From Malus domestica (Eukaryota; Streptophyta; Magnoliopsida; Rosales; Rosaceae): a DNA stretch of 64,000 nt. Under the pieces are notes generated by a model. The model made no database searches and had not been told where the DNA came from. It saw only the letters and a program-made list of their open reading frames with translations. Made by a program: the position numbers and the translations under genes. Location: assembly GCF_042453785.1 (NCBI RefSeq), contig NC_091674.1:26143001-26207000 (forward strand). Reading direction: 5' to 3'. This document shows, piece by piece, positions 12,501 through 21,974 of the stretch (positions are counted from its first letter, which is position 1; the number at the start of each line of letters is the position of its first letter).

Positions 12501-12868
12501 CCGTCATTAAACTCTTTGTGATTTCATAATCTCAGTTGAATTCAACTTGGAAAACGAGAAAATGATAAGAAAGTCCTCCTGTATGTATTTTATAATTGTG
12601 TACACATGCTGGTCTACGAATCAAAATTTTTTATTTCCATTATGATCGGCAGGTCTATAGATTGCATCAACTGAATAGAGCAGCGCAACTGGTGACTGCT
12701 CTGTCCTTTACAGTCAGAGGCGCTGAGACGACACCGCACAACTTGGCAATAAACAGTTCCTTGGGCACACTGTTGAATGTCCTTCAATGCCTAGGAGTTA
12801 TCTGCATTTGGTCTCTCTCAAGTTTCCTTATGAGGTTTTTCTCTTCCACCACTGCTAATCCACCTTAA
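9536..12868 (+). CDS. Multi-pass chloroplast-type membrane protein of unknown function
   Basis: Five exons give 368 residues: 9536-9616, 10440-10506, 10791-11189, 11996-12339 and 12653-12868, with GT-AG introns and compatible phases. ATG 9536 is the first Met in the frame continuous with exon 1. The N-terminus (MAIKCGSSFSCLATYPASH) is Ser/Cys/Thr-rich and lacks acidic residues, like a transit peptide. Five hydrophobic segments follow: SLLWFIGPAVLLASFIFPSL, LFFTEALFYSGVAVFLLLI, ISSVASLVLSLIIPMVTMGY, TLAPYLVGIVVQFAFE and LLNVLQCLGVICIWSLSSFL. I do not recognise a catalytic motif. From memory the likely Arabidopsis counterpart is At5g63040, next to EMB2759, which fits the order here. The function is unknown; the location is inferred only from the N-terminus and the helices. 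Confidence 0.8.
9756..9900. repeat. 33-bp minisatellite in intron 1
   Basis: Copies of a unit beginning GGAATTGGTGTTTGTTTTTT start at 9756, 9789, 9822 and 9855, with a partial copy at 9888. Because 33 is a multiple of three, the reverse strand shows a spurious repetitive ORF. Confidence 0.9.
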
Positions 12869-13082
12869 AGCCCGCGATATCATGTACGGATCATGTAACT
12901 CAGCTACAATGTCATCCGGCTTCTTTCAAGAAAATTAAATGAATATCAGTTGGATCCAATTTCCTTTTTTCCGTGGTTTAGTTCCGCTCGGGCTGGAGTT
13001 TGACAGCAAGTGGCCATTGAAGTTTTGACTGGTCTCAAGCAAAGTCAGAAGGTAGTTGCAGGATTTTGTAAATGAGATTCTT

Positions 13083-13127
<45 letters not shown>

Positions 13128-14027
13128 AAAGTTGATGAGAATTTTGTGCTGCTATTTCCATATGATTTGGTTTACTACATTTTCATTGCACATAAGATTA
13201 TTTTTGTTTCATTAAATCCTATTTGTTTAGAATTTAACAGAGAACTCAGTTCCAAGCTTATCTGATTTCTTTATGAAACCCCATCAAAGTTTAGCTAACC
13301 ATACGCTTATCCTAACAGAGGAAGGACTTTGCTACGGTCAGCCGCTCACCCACGAGTGCCTAAGCGATTTATAATCTTACTTATCACAAGTCTCACGTCT
13401 AATGAAACCCTAGCGGTCCAAGTTCTACATTTTTGCCCTAAATAACTGGGATTTGCTGTTATATTCCAGAGTATCCTATACTTAGGAGTTTTTAGTTGTT
13501 GAAACCTTAATTAAGAATATAACTGCCACAAATCCTAGAGTTTAGGATATCTCGAAACATAATAGAATTTCGTGAGTACCCTACAAGCCATTTTTTATTA
13601 TTTAGAGAATTAAATCAGTCTCTTCCCTGACCTGATATACTTTCGGTGGTCCAGCTTTGAAGAGCCTGTACAAAATTACAAATAGAGTTGGCCAACCAAC
13701 TAAACTAAGAAAAATAAAATTTATAGAAAAAAAAAAGCAAAGTAAAGTCAACATGCCCCGAAAGATCCAAGGGAAATATATAAACTAAAAAAATAAAAGG
13801 TTTAGAAGGATATTAATACTTGACTTCTCATTTCTCAAAGATAAAAGAGTCCATGTTCTTGAGAGTATTACATGTCATCAAAAATTATAATCCGGGATTA
13901 ATTATTAATAAGTTAATTTTTAATTAATATATTTATTAAAAAGTAAAAAAGTACACTATTTGGAGGATTTTTTTTAATTTTAGAAATAATTAAAATTGTT
14001 TGTTTGGTGTTGATATAATTAATAAAT
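12869..14027. other. 3' UTR and AT-rich intergenic sequence
   Basis: The first ~80 bases probably end the preceding transcript. The rest is AT-rich with many stops in all frames; no gene is recognised. Confidence 0.45.
13088..13126. repeat. (GA)n microsatellite
   Basis: An uninterrupted GA tract of about 39 bases, seen directly. Confidence 0.95.
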
Positions 14028-14182
14028 AAGGAAAACTAATGATAGAGGTTTGAAAACTTTGAGTTTTAATGATAAGAACAAAATAAAGGATAAAGTGAAT
14101 AGTACCATGATTGACTTTTTAATGTAAAAAAATGGATTTTCGTTAAAGTGAACAGTATCGAGAACTTTTCGTTAAAATTCCA
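14028..14182. repeat. Short interspersed MITE-like repeat
   Basis: A block from AGGAAAACTAATGATAGAGG to CTTTTCGTTAAAATTCC, with internal TAAAGTGAATAGTACCATGA and a second TTAAAGTGAACAGTATCG. I recognise it as a dispersed Rosaceae repeat; only one copy is in this window, so repetitiveness is from memory. Confidence 0.5.
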
Positions 14183-14448
14183 TAATAAATATTACTTTGA
14201 AATGACTTTAATGATGTACCTTCTCTTTTGTCTGTGTTGCTTAATTATTTGAGTGATATTATATATAATTTAAACTTAATTGTCTTCTGGTTTGGTGGAG
14301 ATTAACATTTTTTTCCTCTTATTTCTTGTATTGAAATAAAATAAGGTGATAGAATGTATAATATGCAGTCAGAAAGAAAACTACAAAAGAATATATATTA
14401 GGTGTTTAACAAACCGAATAAATCTATAATATATAAAGGAAAATATAA

Positions 14449-14507
<59 letters not shown>

Positions 14508-14574
14508 CATTTAGTTGGAGTTAAAATTAAACGAACATTGTTGTTCAAGACAACAAATGGTTATAAAAAAAGTG
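14183..14574. other. AT-rich spacer with a compound microsatellite
   Basis: A (TA)n tract at 14452-14484 runs directly into a (GA)n tract at 14485-14508. The remainder is low-complexity AT-rich sequence without a gene. Confidence 0.8.
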
Positions 14575-14699
14575 ACACCTAAGCTTTACTCCATTAAGTG
14601 GGGTCAACTGTATGACTATTAGAATTTTACTGCGTTCGATTTTACGCCATATCTTTTGTTTGCTCCAAGTACTCTATATTTTCTCTTAAAGCATCAAAT
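14575..14699 (-). mobile_element. Degenerate 3' end of an RTE-type LINE
   Basis: The ATTAAGTGGGGTCAACTGTA region followed by GCTCCAAGTACTCTATATTT matches, in reverse orientation and with many differences, the 3' ends of the LINE copies at 22895-23127 and 62108-62715. The (CAA)n tail is lost. Confidence 0.55.
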
Positions 14700-14930
14700 C
14701 ACGGACCCGACTCCGTCTGGCCACGTCCTCACGGTTTTGTTTTTAGGAATTCATGAGCAACTTCCCAGTGGGTCACCCATTCTGAGATTGCTCTAGCCAA
14801 ACTCGCTTAACTTCGGAGTTCCGATGGAACTCGAGTCAGTGAGTTCCCAAAATGCCTCATACTAAAGGAGGTGGGCATGTACATATAAGGCATAGATGAT
14901 CCACTCCCCTAGACGATGTGGGATCTAACA
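14700..14930 (-). mobile_element. Cassandra TRIM LTR with embedded 5S rRNA-like sequence
   Basis: Read on the minus strand, the LTR starts TGTTAGATCCCACATCG at 14930 and continues with GGGGAGTGGATCATCTATGC. A 5S rRNA-like core follows at about 14758-14835: it includes AACTCCGAAGTTAAGCGAGT (A-box region) and ATGGGTGACCCACTGGGAAG (C-box region). It is truncated at its 3' end, near 14700, next to the LINE remnant. Cassandra LTRs are known to carry 5S sequences with Pol III control elements. This copy has diverged from true 5S and is not an rRNA gene. Confidence 0.85.
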
Positions 14931-16074
14931 TAAAGTCTCTTTCTAAGTCTTTCTAAATCTTCCTCAGCGATTTAGATAAACTGAAATATAATTCAAAGTA
15001 AACCTTATTGAAGGGCTCTCTAAATTCAAGCTCATATGTGAGCACATCTTGAGCAAGTAGATTTGCGGCCATGAAAATGTTGGTGACCTAGTACCAACTT
15101 GTTGCATGTGCAAACACTTGGTTCACTTTTTACCTTTATGTAGTCTATTTGGTAATTATATCCACTCTAGAAAATAATTGCTACTTCAAATTTTCTTGTC
15201 CAAATAATTGAAAGGAATAAAGATGAAAAAAAAGGTATCCTATATAGAAAAAACTAGAAGTGAAAAATAAGCATTTGGGCGTGATATGATCTTTCCCTTT
15301 CCTAATCAAGCATTTGAGGGCAACTTTTCTGCGAGATTGTAACACCACTGCAAGCCGTGATTGATAATCATAACATAACACGTGTATATTTATAATACTA
15401 TTAAGTTTTTTTTAACAATAATGTACTTTAAGATTGACATAACTCCTCACTTTGGTCCCTAAGATTGGAAATAAATAGAAGTGGACCAAAGTGAAGAGTT
15501 ATGCCAATCTTAGAAACCATTTTCGCTAAAAAGTCATACTACTACTCTAAAGTTCATCGCTACTTCATCTTCTATCACCTAACTAATCACACTACGTGAC
15601 GGTAATCTAGTACCACAACAATTTTTCAGACTTGATTCATCCATATTGTTTCTCTCTTTCTTGATCCTGAAAACCAAGCAAAGTCGAAAAGATATAAAGC
15701 TATGGCGGATAGCTAAGCACTTAGAGAGAACTTCTCTATCAAAAGATTTAGAAACCCGACTTTGAAGCAACCTTGTTTGTCCTCTTGTTTTAGGGTTCAC
15801 TAGTAGCAAGAATAATCCCTTCAATAATACATTAATTATACAATTACTGAGGCAATTATATATATTCTGATTAGATTATACCTAATTAAATTTAATTCTG
15901 GCCAACGCAGCATGTTTGAATGTATTACACCAAACCTCACATGATATTTGGATCTTCTCTATTGCGCGTTTCACCATGATTGATCAGTCCAATGAGGTTG
16001 TTTTGGTTTGTGTTTTCTTCCTGTATTTAATTTGGTATTTGGTAGTTTAGGTTACAATAGAAATATATATATAT
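14931..16074. other. Intergenic sequence with a fold-back repeat
   Basis: No gene is recognised. It contains an inverted repeat: 15430-15458 (AAGATTGACATAACTCCTCA...) pairs with 15483-15511 at 27 of 29 positions, with a 24-base loop, resembling a small fold-back MITE. The minus-strand ORF at 15579-15824 has no recognisable motif. Confidence 0.6.
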
Positions 16075-16255
16075 ATAGACGGATCCGTGTCACTACTTTA
16101 TTTATACAAGTTTTGGTGAGATTCATTTCGTAATATATTTTAACGATCTGATCTATATATTTTTTAGAACATCATCAAATGAATAATTTTCTAAAAGATA
16201 GACGGTTAGATCATTAAAATATATAATGGAGTGAGCTCCGCAAAAAAATTGTGTC
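16075..16255. repeat. Fold-back MITE, related to the element at 55430-55860
   Basis: It starts GACGGATCCGTGTCACTA. The segment TTCGTAATATATTTTAACGA (about 16127-16146) is complementary to the segment around ATCATTAAAATATATAATGG (16212-16231). The same pair of motifs occurs near 55450-55850. Confidence 0.6.
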
Positions 16256-17839
16256 ACGACCCATCCCAAAATGAATGAAAGAACTAATTCCGTCTCGAAA
16301 TGACAGAGTCGGCCCTCTTCTTCTTTCTTTTACGAATCAGGGAAGCAAAATCCTTTCTAGGTGGGGGAGAAAAGGTTAAGCGGAGGCAGGAAAATTCGTA
16401 AGGTAGAGTTCCTCTAACTAGTACTCCATCTTTTAAAACGACCAAAAGCATATATATACTTCAAACATAAGAAAACTTGTGAAGGGCTAGAAACTATGTT
16501 AATATAGGCATTCAATCTCACTTCATTGAACTACTAACTTTGAGTACTTAGTCATTTGGTCTAGTAACGTTTAGTCTTCGTTATGTTGGAACAAATACAA
16601 CATTCTAATTTCATGAACGATAGTTGTCAATAAGAAGGAAAGCATTCAATTGTACATGCCAGAATTTATTTCCTTTTGTTCCTCATTTAGTTGTTTTTAG
16701 ATCCTGGAACGTGGAAACCCTAATGCAAATTGACAGTAGAAAGATGCATGAATCTATCAATTTTTCTAAGCCCTTTTTTCTACATTCTGTAGCTACAACA
16801 GCATCATGGATTTGTACCTATTTAGTGGACCAACAATCCTAGAAGTTAAATTGAACATGTCCATAAGAAAGTCCAATGCTACTCAATTCTTCTTGGAATA
16901 ATTGTAAATTGGATATTAGAAAGAAAAAAAAAATCATGACAGCTACGTGGATAGCCGATAGTATATTCACACTAAAGAAGAAATTTTGGGGAATACTACC
17001 TAACCACGTTATCTGTAGGGCACTTCTCGTAAAATTATGAGACTCTGTATTTTAGTTATAGCTAATTCTACATTGACACTCAGCGTAAGAATTGTCCTAA
17101 TCAGACAGCGAATATCAACTTCAAATTTAAAGTGAGCCTAGAGTGAGGTCCACCTCTTGAACTTACTGTTAGGTTGCAAGTGGAATACTTTTCTACTAAG
17201 CGTTTCTTCTTTTAGCCATGCTTACACTACCCTTATCTCTCCATGCACTTCCCTTCCCCACACCTCCATAAGATTCTAAAAACATCTTTCAGCATCCATA
17301 ACATTCCTTGATGAGAAGAAAAAGGAGAGGAAAATCATCATATCTTTTAGCAGAACTAGAAAAAAGGTGAGAAAGATTGCTACCTTAAAAAAGAGAAGAC
17401 CTCTGTGCTTAAAGCCTAATTACTTTCGATATAAGCGATATTGGGGAAGGAGGGGTCAAAATCGGGACTTCAAGTGCATGAGGTGAATGCTTTTAATCAG
17501 CTGATCGCTACAATCGAGCAAACAAAAAAAAACCCTAATTATTTTTTATGCATGTTAGTTATCAACTTGCTTTTCAAACTGATTAGGTAAGCCTAGTTCT
17601 ACTGCAGAAGAGTATTTAAACTCCAAGGCATCCATTTATCCCACCATAGTTTTAAACTTCTTGTCTTAACTCTTAATCAAATTCCCTCCTCCGGTTCTCA
17701 TTCCATCTCTTGTTTCCATTTGTATTTCTTTCAACATGAAATTTCTGAGTAGAAATACTACTAAATCTTCGAAATTGATCTCAGATAGTTTGGTTTCTGC
17801 TTGATCTTGATCATGCATTTTGTAATTGGCAGCGTTGAA
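16256..17839 (+). promoter_or_regulatory. Upstream region and 5' leader of the LRR receptor-like protein gene
   Basis: No protein-coding gene is recognised. The last 200 bases are leader-like (C/T-rich near 17680-17720). An alternative in-frame ATG lies at 17813. The sequence TAATTGGCAG before 17832 resembles an acceptor site, so a 5' UTR intron is possible. Confidence 0.35.
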
Positions 17840-20746
17840 ATGTCTCATTTCTTGCTGTTTTTTGGAATAATTTATGCTGTTCTTGCTGTTTCTCTCGGAG
17901 ACGATTCGAGGGTTTCCTCCCTACTTCTGAGAATCAAATCAGAACTTGTTGATCCAGTAGGAGTTTTGAGCAACTGGTCTCCAAGTGCTCATATATGCAG
18001 TTGGAATGGCCTATCGTGTTCAGACGATCAGCTGCATATTATTGGTCTTAACCTATCGGGATCAGGATTAGCCGGTCAAATCCCTCGCGAGCTTTCGCAA
18101 CTCTCTTCGATCCAAACACTCGATTTCTCTTCAAATTCCCTCGCTGGTCCACTTCCTCCCGAGTTGGGACAGCTTCAAGGTCTCAAAACACTCCTCCTCT
18201 ACTCGAACTTTCTCTCCGGCGAGATTCCTGCAGAAATAGGCCTTTTGAGGAACTTACAAGTTCTTCGGATAGGAGATAACTTGTTTTCAGGTGCAATTCC
18301 ACCAAGCATTGGAAACCTGACTGAGCTGAGAGTGTTGGGACTTGCCTACTGCCAATTAAATGGAAGCATTCCAGTTGAAATTGGTGATTTGAAGAAGCTG
18401 ACATCTCTTGATCTGCAGAACAATAGCCTCACTGGCCTCATACCAGAAGAGATTCATGGCCTCGAAGAGATTCAAAACTTTGCAGCATCCAACAACATGC
18501 TTGAAGGAGATATCCCTTCTTCGATCGGATCACTTAAATCGCTGCAAATCTTGAACCTGGCCAACAACAGCCTCTCTGGAACAATTCCTTACGCGCTAAG
18601 CCAGCTCGCAAATTTAAACTACTTAAATTTGGCAGGGAACAGATTGAACGGCGATATCCCTTCAGGGCTTAACCAATTAGCACAGCTCGAGATTCTTGAC
18701 TTGTCGCGAAACAACCTCTCAGGAAGCATAGGCCTCCTCAGCACGCAACTAAAGAATCTCGAATCTTTGGTTCTGTCTGATAATGCCTTGACAGGTACAA
18801 TTTCAAGCAATTTCTGCCTCAGCAACTCAAATCTTCGACAACTTCTTCTCGCTCGAAACAAGCTCACTGGAAAATTTCCTCTAGACCTACTCAGCTGCTC
18901 TTCACTCCAACAGCTAGACCTTTCGGATAACACTTTCGAAGGAGAGCTGCCAACTGCCCTGGACAAGCTACAGAATCTCACAGATCTTGTACTCAATAAC
19001 AACAGCTTCACTGGAACTCTACCTCCTGAAATAGGAAACATGAGCTACCTAGAAAATCTGTATCTGTTCGGAAACATGATCACAGGTAGAATCCCGGCAG
19101 AGATTGGGAAGCTGAAAATTTTGAAAACCCTTTACCTGTATGACAACCAGCTGTCAGGATCCATACCAAGAGAGTTAACCAATTGCACAGAGCTAATAGA
19201 AATTGATTTTTTCGGAAACCATTTCACGGGCTCCATCCCTGCAACGATTGGAAAGCTTAAGAGTCTTGTTCTGCTTCACCTGAGGCAGAACGGCTTGTCA
19301 GGACCTATCCCGCCAAGCTTAGGTTACTGCAGAAGTCTCCGGTTACTGGCCTTGGCAGATAATAAACTCACCGGAACCTTGCCACCCACATTTCGATTCA
19401 TTTCTCAGCTAAGCACCATTACCCTTTACAACAACTCCCTTGAAGGCCCTCTTCCTGCATCCCTTTTTCTTCTCAAAAACCTCAAGATCATAAATTTTTC
19501 CCACAACCGGTTTAATGGAAGCCTCTATCCACTGTCTGGTTCGAGTTCTCTGACCAAAGTGGACTTGACAAACAACAGCTTTTCAGGTTCAATCCCTTCT
19601 AGACTAGCGATGGCTAGAAACTTAACCCGTCTCCGCCTTGCATACAATCACCTCGCCGGCACCATCCCTTCTGAATTCGGCCAGCTCACACAGCTCAAAT
19701 TTCTTGACTTGTCATTCAACAATCTGACAGGAGAAGTGCCACCTCAATTGTCTTCTGCAAAGCTTATCGAGCATTTTCTACTGAGTAACAACCGATTCGA
19801 AGGAAAAATACCTGCATGGTTAGGGAGCTTACAAGAGTTGGGAGAACTTGACTTGTCAACAAACAACTTCCAAGGAACACTACCGGCAGAGATCGGCAAC
19901 TGTTCGAAGTTACTGAAACTTTCTCTGCAAGGCAACAGCCTCTCAAGCATGATCCCGGAGGAGATAGGAAATCTCACTTCTCTCAATGTTCTCAATCTTC
20001 AAAGAAACAGTTTTTCGGGTTCAATCCCATCAACGATCGGGCAATGCGAGAAGCTATATGAACTGAGGCTCTCAGAAAACAACTTAACCGGTTCGATCCC
20101 ATCCGGGCTAGGAGAACTCACTGAGCTGCAAGTAATCCTCGATCTAAGCGAAAACTTCCTCTCCGGAAAAATCCCATCATCCCTCGGAAACCTAATGAAG
20201 TTGGAGAGATTGAATCTTTCTTCCAATCAACTCCAAGGAGAAGTTCCGTCCTCACTCGGAAAGCTGACAAGCCTGCACATGCTAAACCTATCAAATAATC
20301 ACCTCCAAGGTCAAATCCCATCAACCTTTTCAGGATTCCCACCCAGCTCCTTCTCGAGTAATCCAAAGCTCTGCGGCCCACCACTAGCGTCGTGTTCGGA
20401 ATCCGAAAGGCAGAGGAAGAAGGGCCTTTCTGCTGCTGCAGAGACTGGGATTACAGTGGCCATTGTTTTAACGTCTGCAGTAATATGCTTGGCGATGCTT
20501 TATGTCATGCTGAGGATGTGGTGCAACTGGAGAAGAGTTTCCGTCTCGAATATGGACGGCGGCGGAGGCGGGGCGGAGTGCAAGAGGGAAGAGGAGTTGT
20601 GGGGTTTTGGGAATGAGAAGAAGAGGGGTGGTGAGTGTTGGAATGTGGACTCTTTGGCTCTCGTCAATTCAAAAGATGAAGAAATGCAGCAACAGCAGCA
20701 TGCACTATACTCTACACCACACAGTGAAAAGAAGATGCCATGGTAA
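17840..20746 (+). CDS. LRR receptor-like protein without kinase domain (GSO-like ectodomain)
   Basis: A single uninterrupted exon gives 968 residues from ATG 17840. That start was chosen over 17813 because it begins a clean signal peptide (MSHFLLFFGIIYAVLAVSLG). An N-terminal LRR cap with the CSWNGLSC motif comes first. I then count about 32 tandem 24-residue LRRs (residues ~62-832, consensus LxxLxLxxNxLxGxIPxxIGN) with many N-glycosylation sequons. A C-terminal cap with the LCGPPLASC pair and one transmembrane helix at about 870-895 (ITVAIVLTSAVICLAMLYVM) follow. Only ~73 cytoplasmic residues remain, with a Gly run and a Gln run, ending KKMPW. The repeats resemble GSO1/GSO2-class receptor kinases, but no kinase motif is present or follows within 300 bases. 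It would act at the plasma membrane, probably with a partner kinase (inference from receptor-like proteins). Ligand and true family branch are unknown. Confidence 0.88.
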   Translation: MSHFLLFFGIIYAVLAVSLGDDSRVSSLLLRIKSELVDPVGVLSNWSPSAHICSWNGLSCSDDQLHIIGLNLSGSGLAGQIPRELSQLSSIQTLDFSSNSLAGPLPPELGQLQGLKTLLLYSNFLSGEIPAEIGLLRNLQVLRIGDNLFSGAIPPSIGNLTELRVLGLAYCQLNGSIPVEIGDLKKLTSLDLQNNSLTGLIPEEIHGLEEIQNFAASNNMLEGDIPSSIGSLKSLQILNLANNSLSGTIPYALSQLANLNYLNLAGNRLNGDIPSGLNQLAQLEILDLSRNNLSGSIGLLSTQLKNLESLVLSDNALTGTISSNFCLSNSNLRQLLLARNKLTGKFPLDLLSCSSLQQLDLSDNTFEGELPTALDKLQNLTDLVLNNNSFTGTLPPEIGNMSYLENLYLFGNMITGRIPAEIGKLKILKTLYLYDNQLSGSIPRELTNCTELIEIDFFGNHFTGSIPATIGKLKSLVLLHLRQNGLSGPIPPSLGYCRSLRLLALADNKLTGTLPPTFRFISQLSTITLYNNSLEGPLPASLFLLKNLKIINFSHNRFNGSLYPLSGSSSLTKVDLTNNSFSGSIPSRLAMARNLTRLRLAYNHLAGTIPSEFGQLTQLKFLDLSFNNLTGEVPPQLSSAKLIEHFLLSNNRFEGKIPAWLGSLQELGELDLSTNNFQGTLPAEIGNCSKLLKLSLQGNSLSSMIPEEIGNLTSLNVLNLQRNSFSGSIPSTIGQCEKLYELRLSENNLTGSIPSGLGELTELQVILDLSENFLSGKIPSSLGNLMKLERLNLSSNQLQGEVPSSLGKLTSLHMLNLSNNHLQGQIPSTFSGFPPSSFSSNPKLCGPPLASCSESERQRKKGLSAAAETGITVAIVLTSAVICLAMLYVMLRMWCNWRRVSVSNMDGGGGGAECKREEELWGFGNEKKRGGECWNVDSLALVNSKDEEMQQQQHALYSTPHSEKKMPW

Positions 20747-21080
20747 ATAGTAAATAACTTAGTTCGAAGCCATGAATATTACCCAAGAGTTCGAAATCCA
20801 TGGAAATTACCCAAGTCATCTTTTACCTCCTTCTTACATTTTTTTAACTAAATTGTTGTACAATCTCTCTTTACTTTAATTTTTTCAGTATTTTTTTTTA
20901 AACCTGGGTGGAAATGGTTGAGTTTTTTCAGCGTATAGATTTCTACAGTAAAGAGGCATTTTGAATTGGATTCTCTTATTGAAGTGGGTGATTCACACCA
21001 ACCAATGTTGAGTTGCTCCATATTTCTTTGTTCTAAAGAAGAGTAGAAATTCTCTACGCTATACGTTCGTCATTGGGTTT
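20747..21080. other. 3' flank of the LRR gene
   Basis: AT-rich, with no kinase-like remnant in any frame. A short duplication (GTTCGAA.CCATG.A.ATTACCCAAG) lies near 20761-20813. Confidence 0.5.
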
Positions 21081-21356
21081 TGTACTGATAACGATAACAT
21101 CGATATCTTCATCTATAGTATTAATAGTTGATAAAACTATCGATATTTGTATATGTAATATTGATACAAGTATTAATTGGACGTTGATACATTTTAACAT
21201 TGACATATTATCCACCAATGTACTGATAACGATAACATCGATTTCTGTATCTATAGTATTGATAGTTGATAAAACTATCGATATTTGTATATGTAATAAA
21301 AATACAAATATTAATAAAACATTGATACATTTTGATATTGACATATTATCCACCAA
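21081..21356. repeat. 138-bp tandem duplication
   Basis: The unit starting TGTACTGATAACGATAACAT occurs at 21081 and 21219 with scattered differences. As 138 is divisible by three, both strands show long spurious ORFs of repetitive Ile/Asp/Ser. Confidence 0.88.
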
Positions 21357-21974
21357 TGTTATTTGCCGACACCATAGCGACAATATTCTTTCACTAAACA
21401 AAGACTTGTGCTGCCGAGTCTTCAAATGTTAGGCCGACTCTAAGCAGGCGTTTGAACTTTGGACCTGCATAATTAGAGGGCCGCACCTCCTTGTACAACT
21501 CAAACTCTACCACTCTTTTGAGGCCCTAAATCAACGATGCCAAACTTGCAAAAGCACAAGTGGTTTTATGACAGAATCCACCCAATATGTGTCTCAATAT
21601 CTTGTCCCTCCCAAGTCCCAACCATCCCTATCAGATATACTACTGTATCAGAGATGATATACATCTCCAAATCTTGTCCCCTCCCAACCATCCCTATCAA
21701 ATATACTGCCGTATTCAAGTAGCGTATAGACTTACGCTGGTGTTTGCCAATGTCAGTTGTGTGCTCAGCATTTTCAGTTTGAAACGAAAGAAGTAGTCAA
21801 ATTCGCAACGGAAACTTGGCAGAAAAACGACGACTTTTCAAGCACAATGATTCAAGTAGCTACATTATTTTCATCAAACTATTATTACATTGTTCATGTA
21901 GGTCCGTTTCTTCAACCCCGATGGAGGAATATGGGTAAGTTTAGTTTCACCTCTTCATTCGCGGGACAAAGTCG
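21357..21974. other. Spacer between convergent LRR and GRXC1 genes
   Basis: Contains an imperfect direct repeat (TCTTGTCCC/CCAACCATCCCTATCA at about 21600-21635 and 21673-21700) and probably the GRXC1 3' UTR next to 21974. No gene is recognised. Confidence 0.45.

Noticed and set aside
14758-14835. Possible 5S rRNA gene on the minus strand
   Set aside because: Diverged from plant 5S, and flanking sequence on both sides fits a Cassandra LTR.
18183-20384. Several minus-strand ORFs under the LRR gene
   Set aside because: Antisense shadows produced by the regular 72-base LRR periodicity.
20747-21050. Kinase exon downstream of the LRR gene
   Set aside because: Searched by eye in all frames; no glycine loop, HRD or DFG motif was found.
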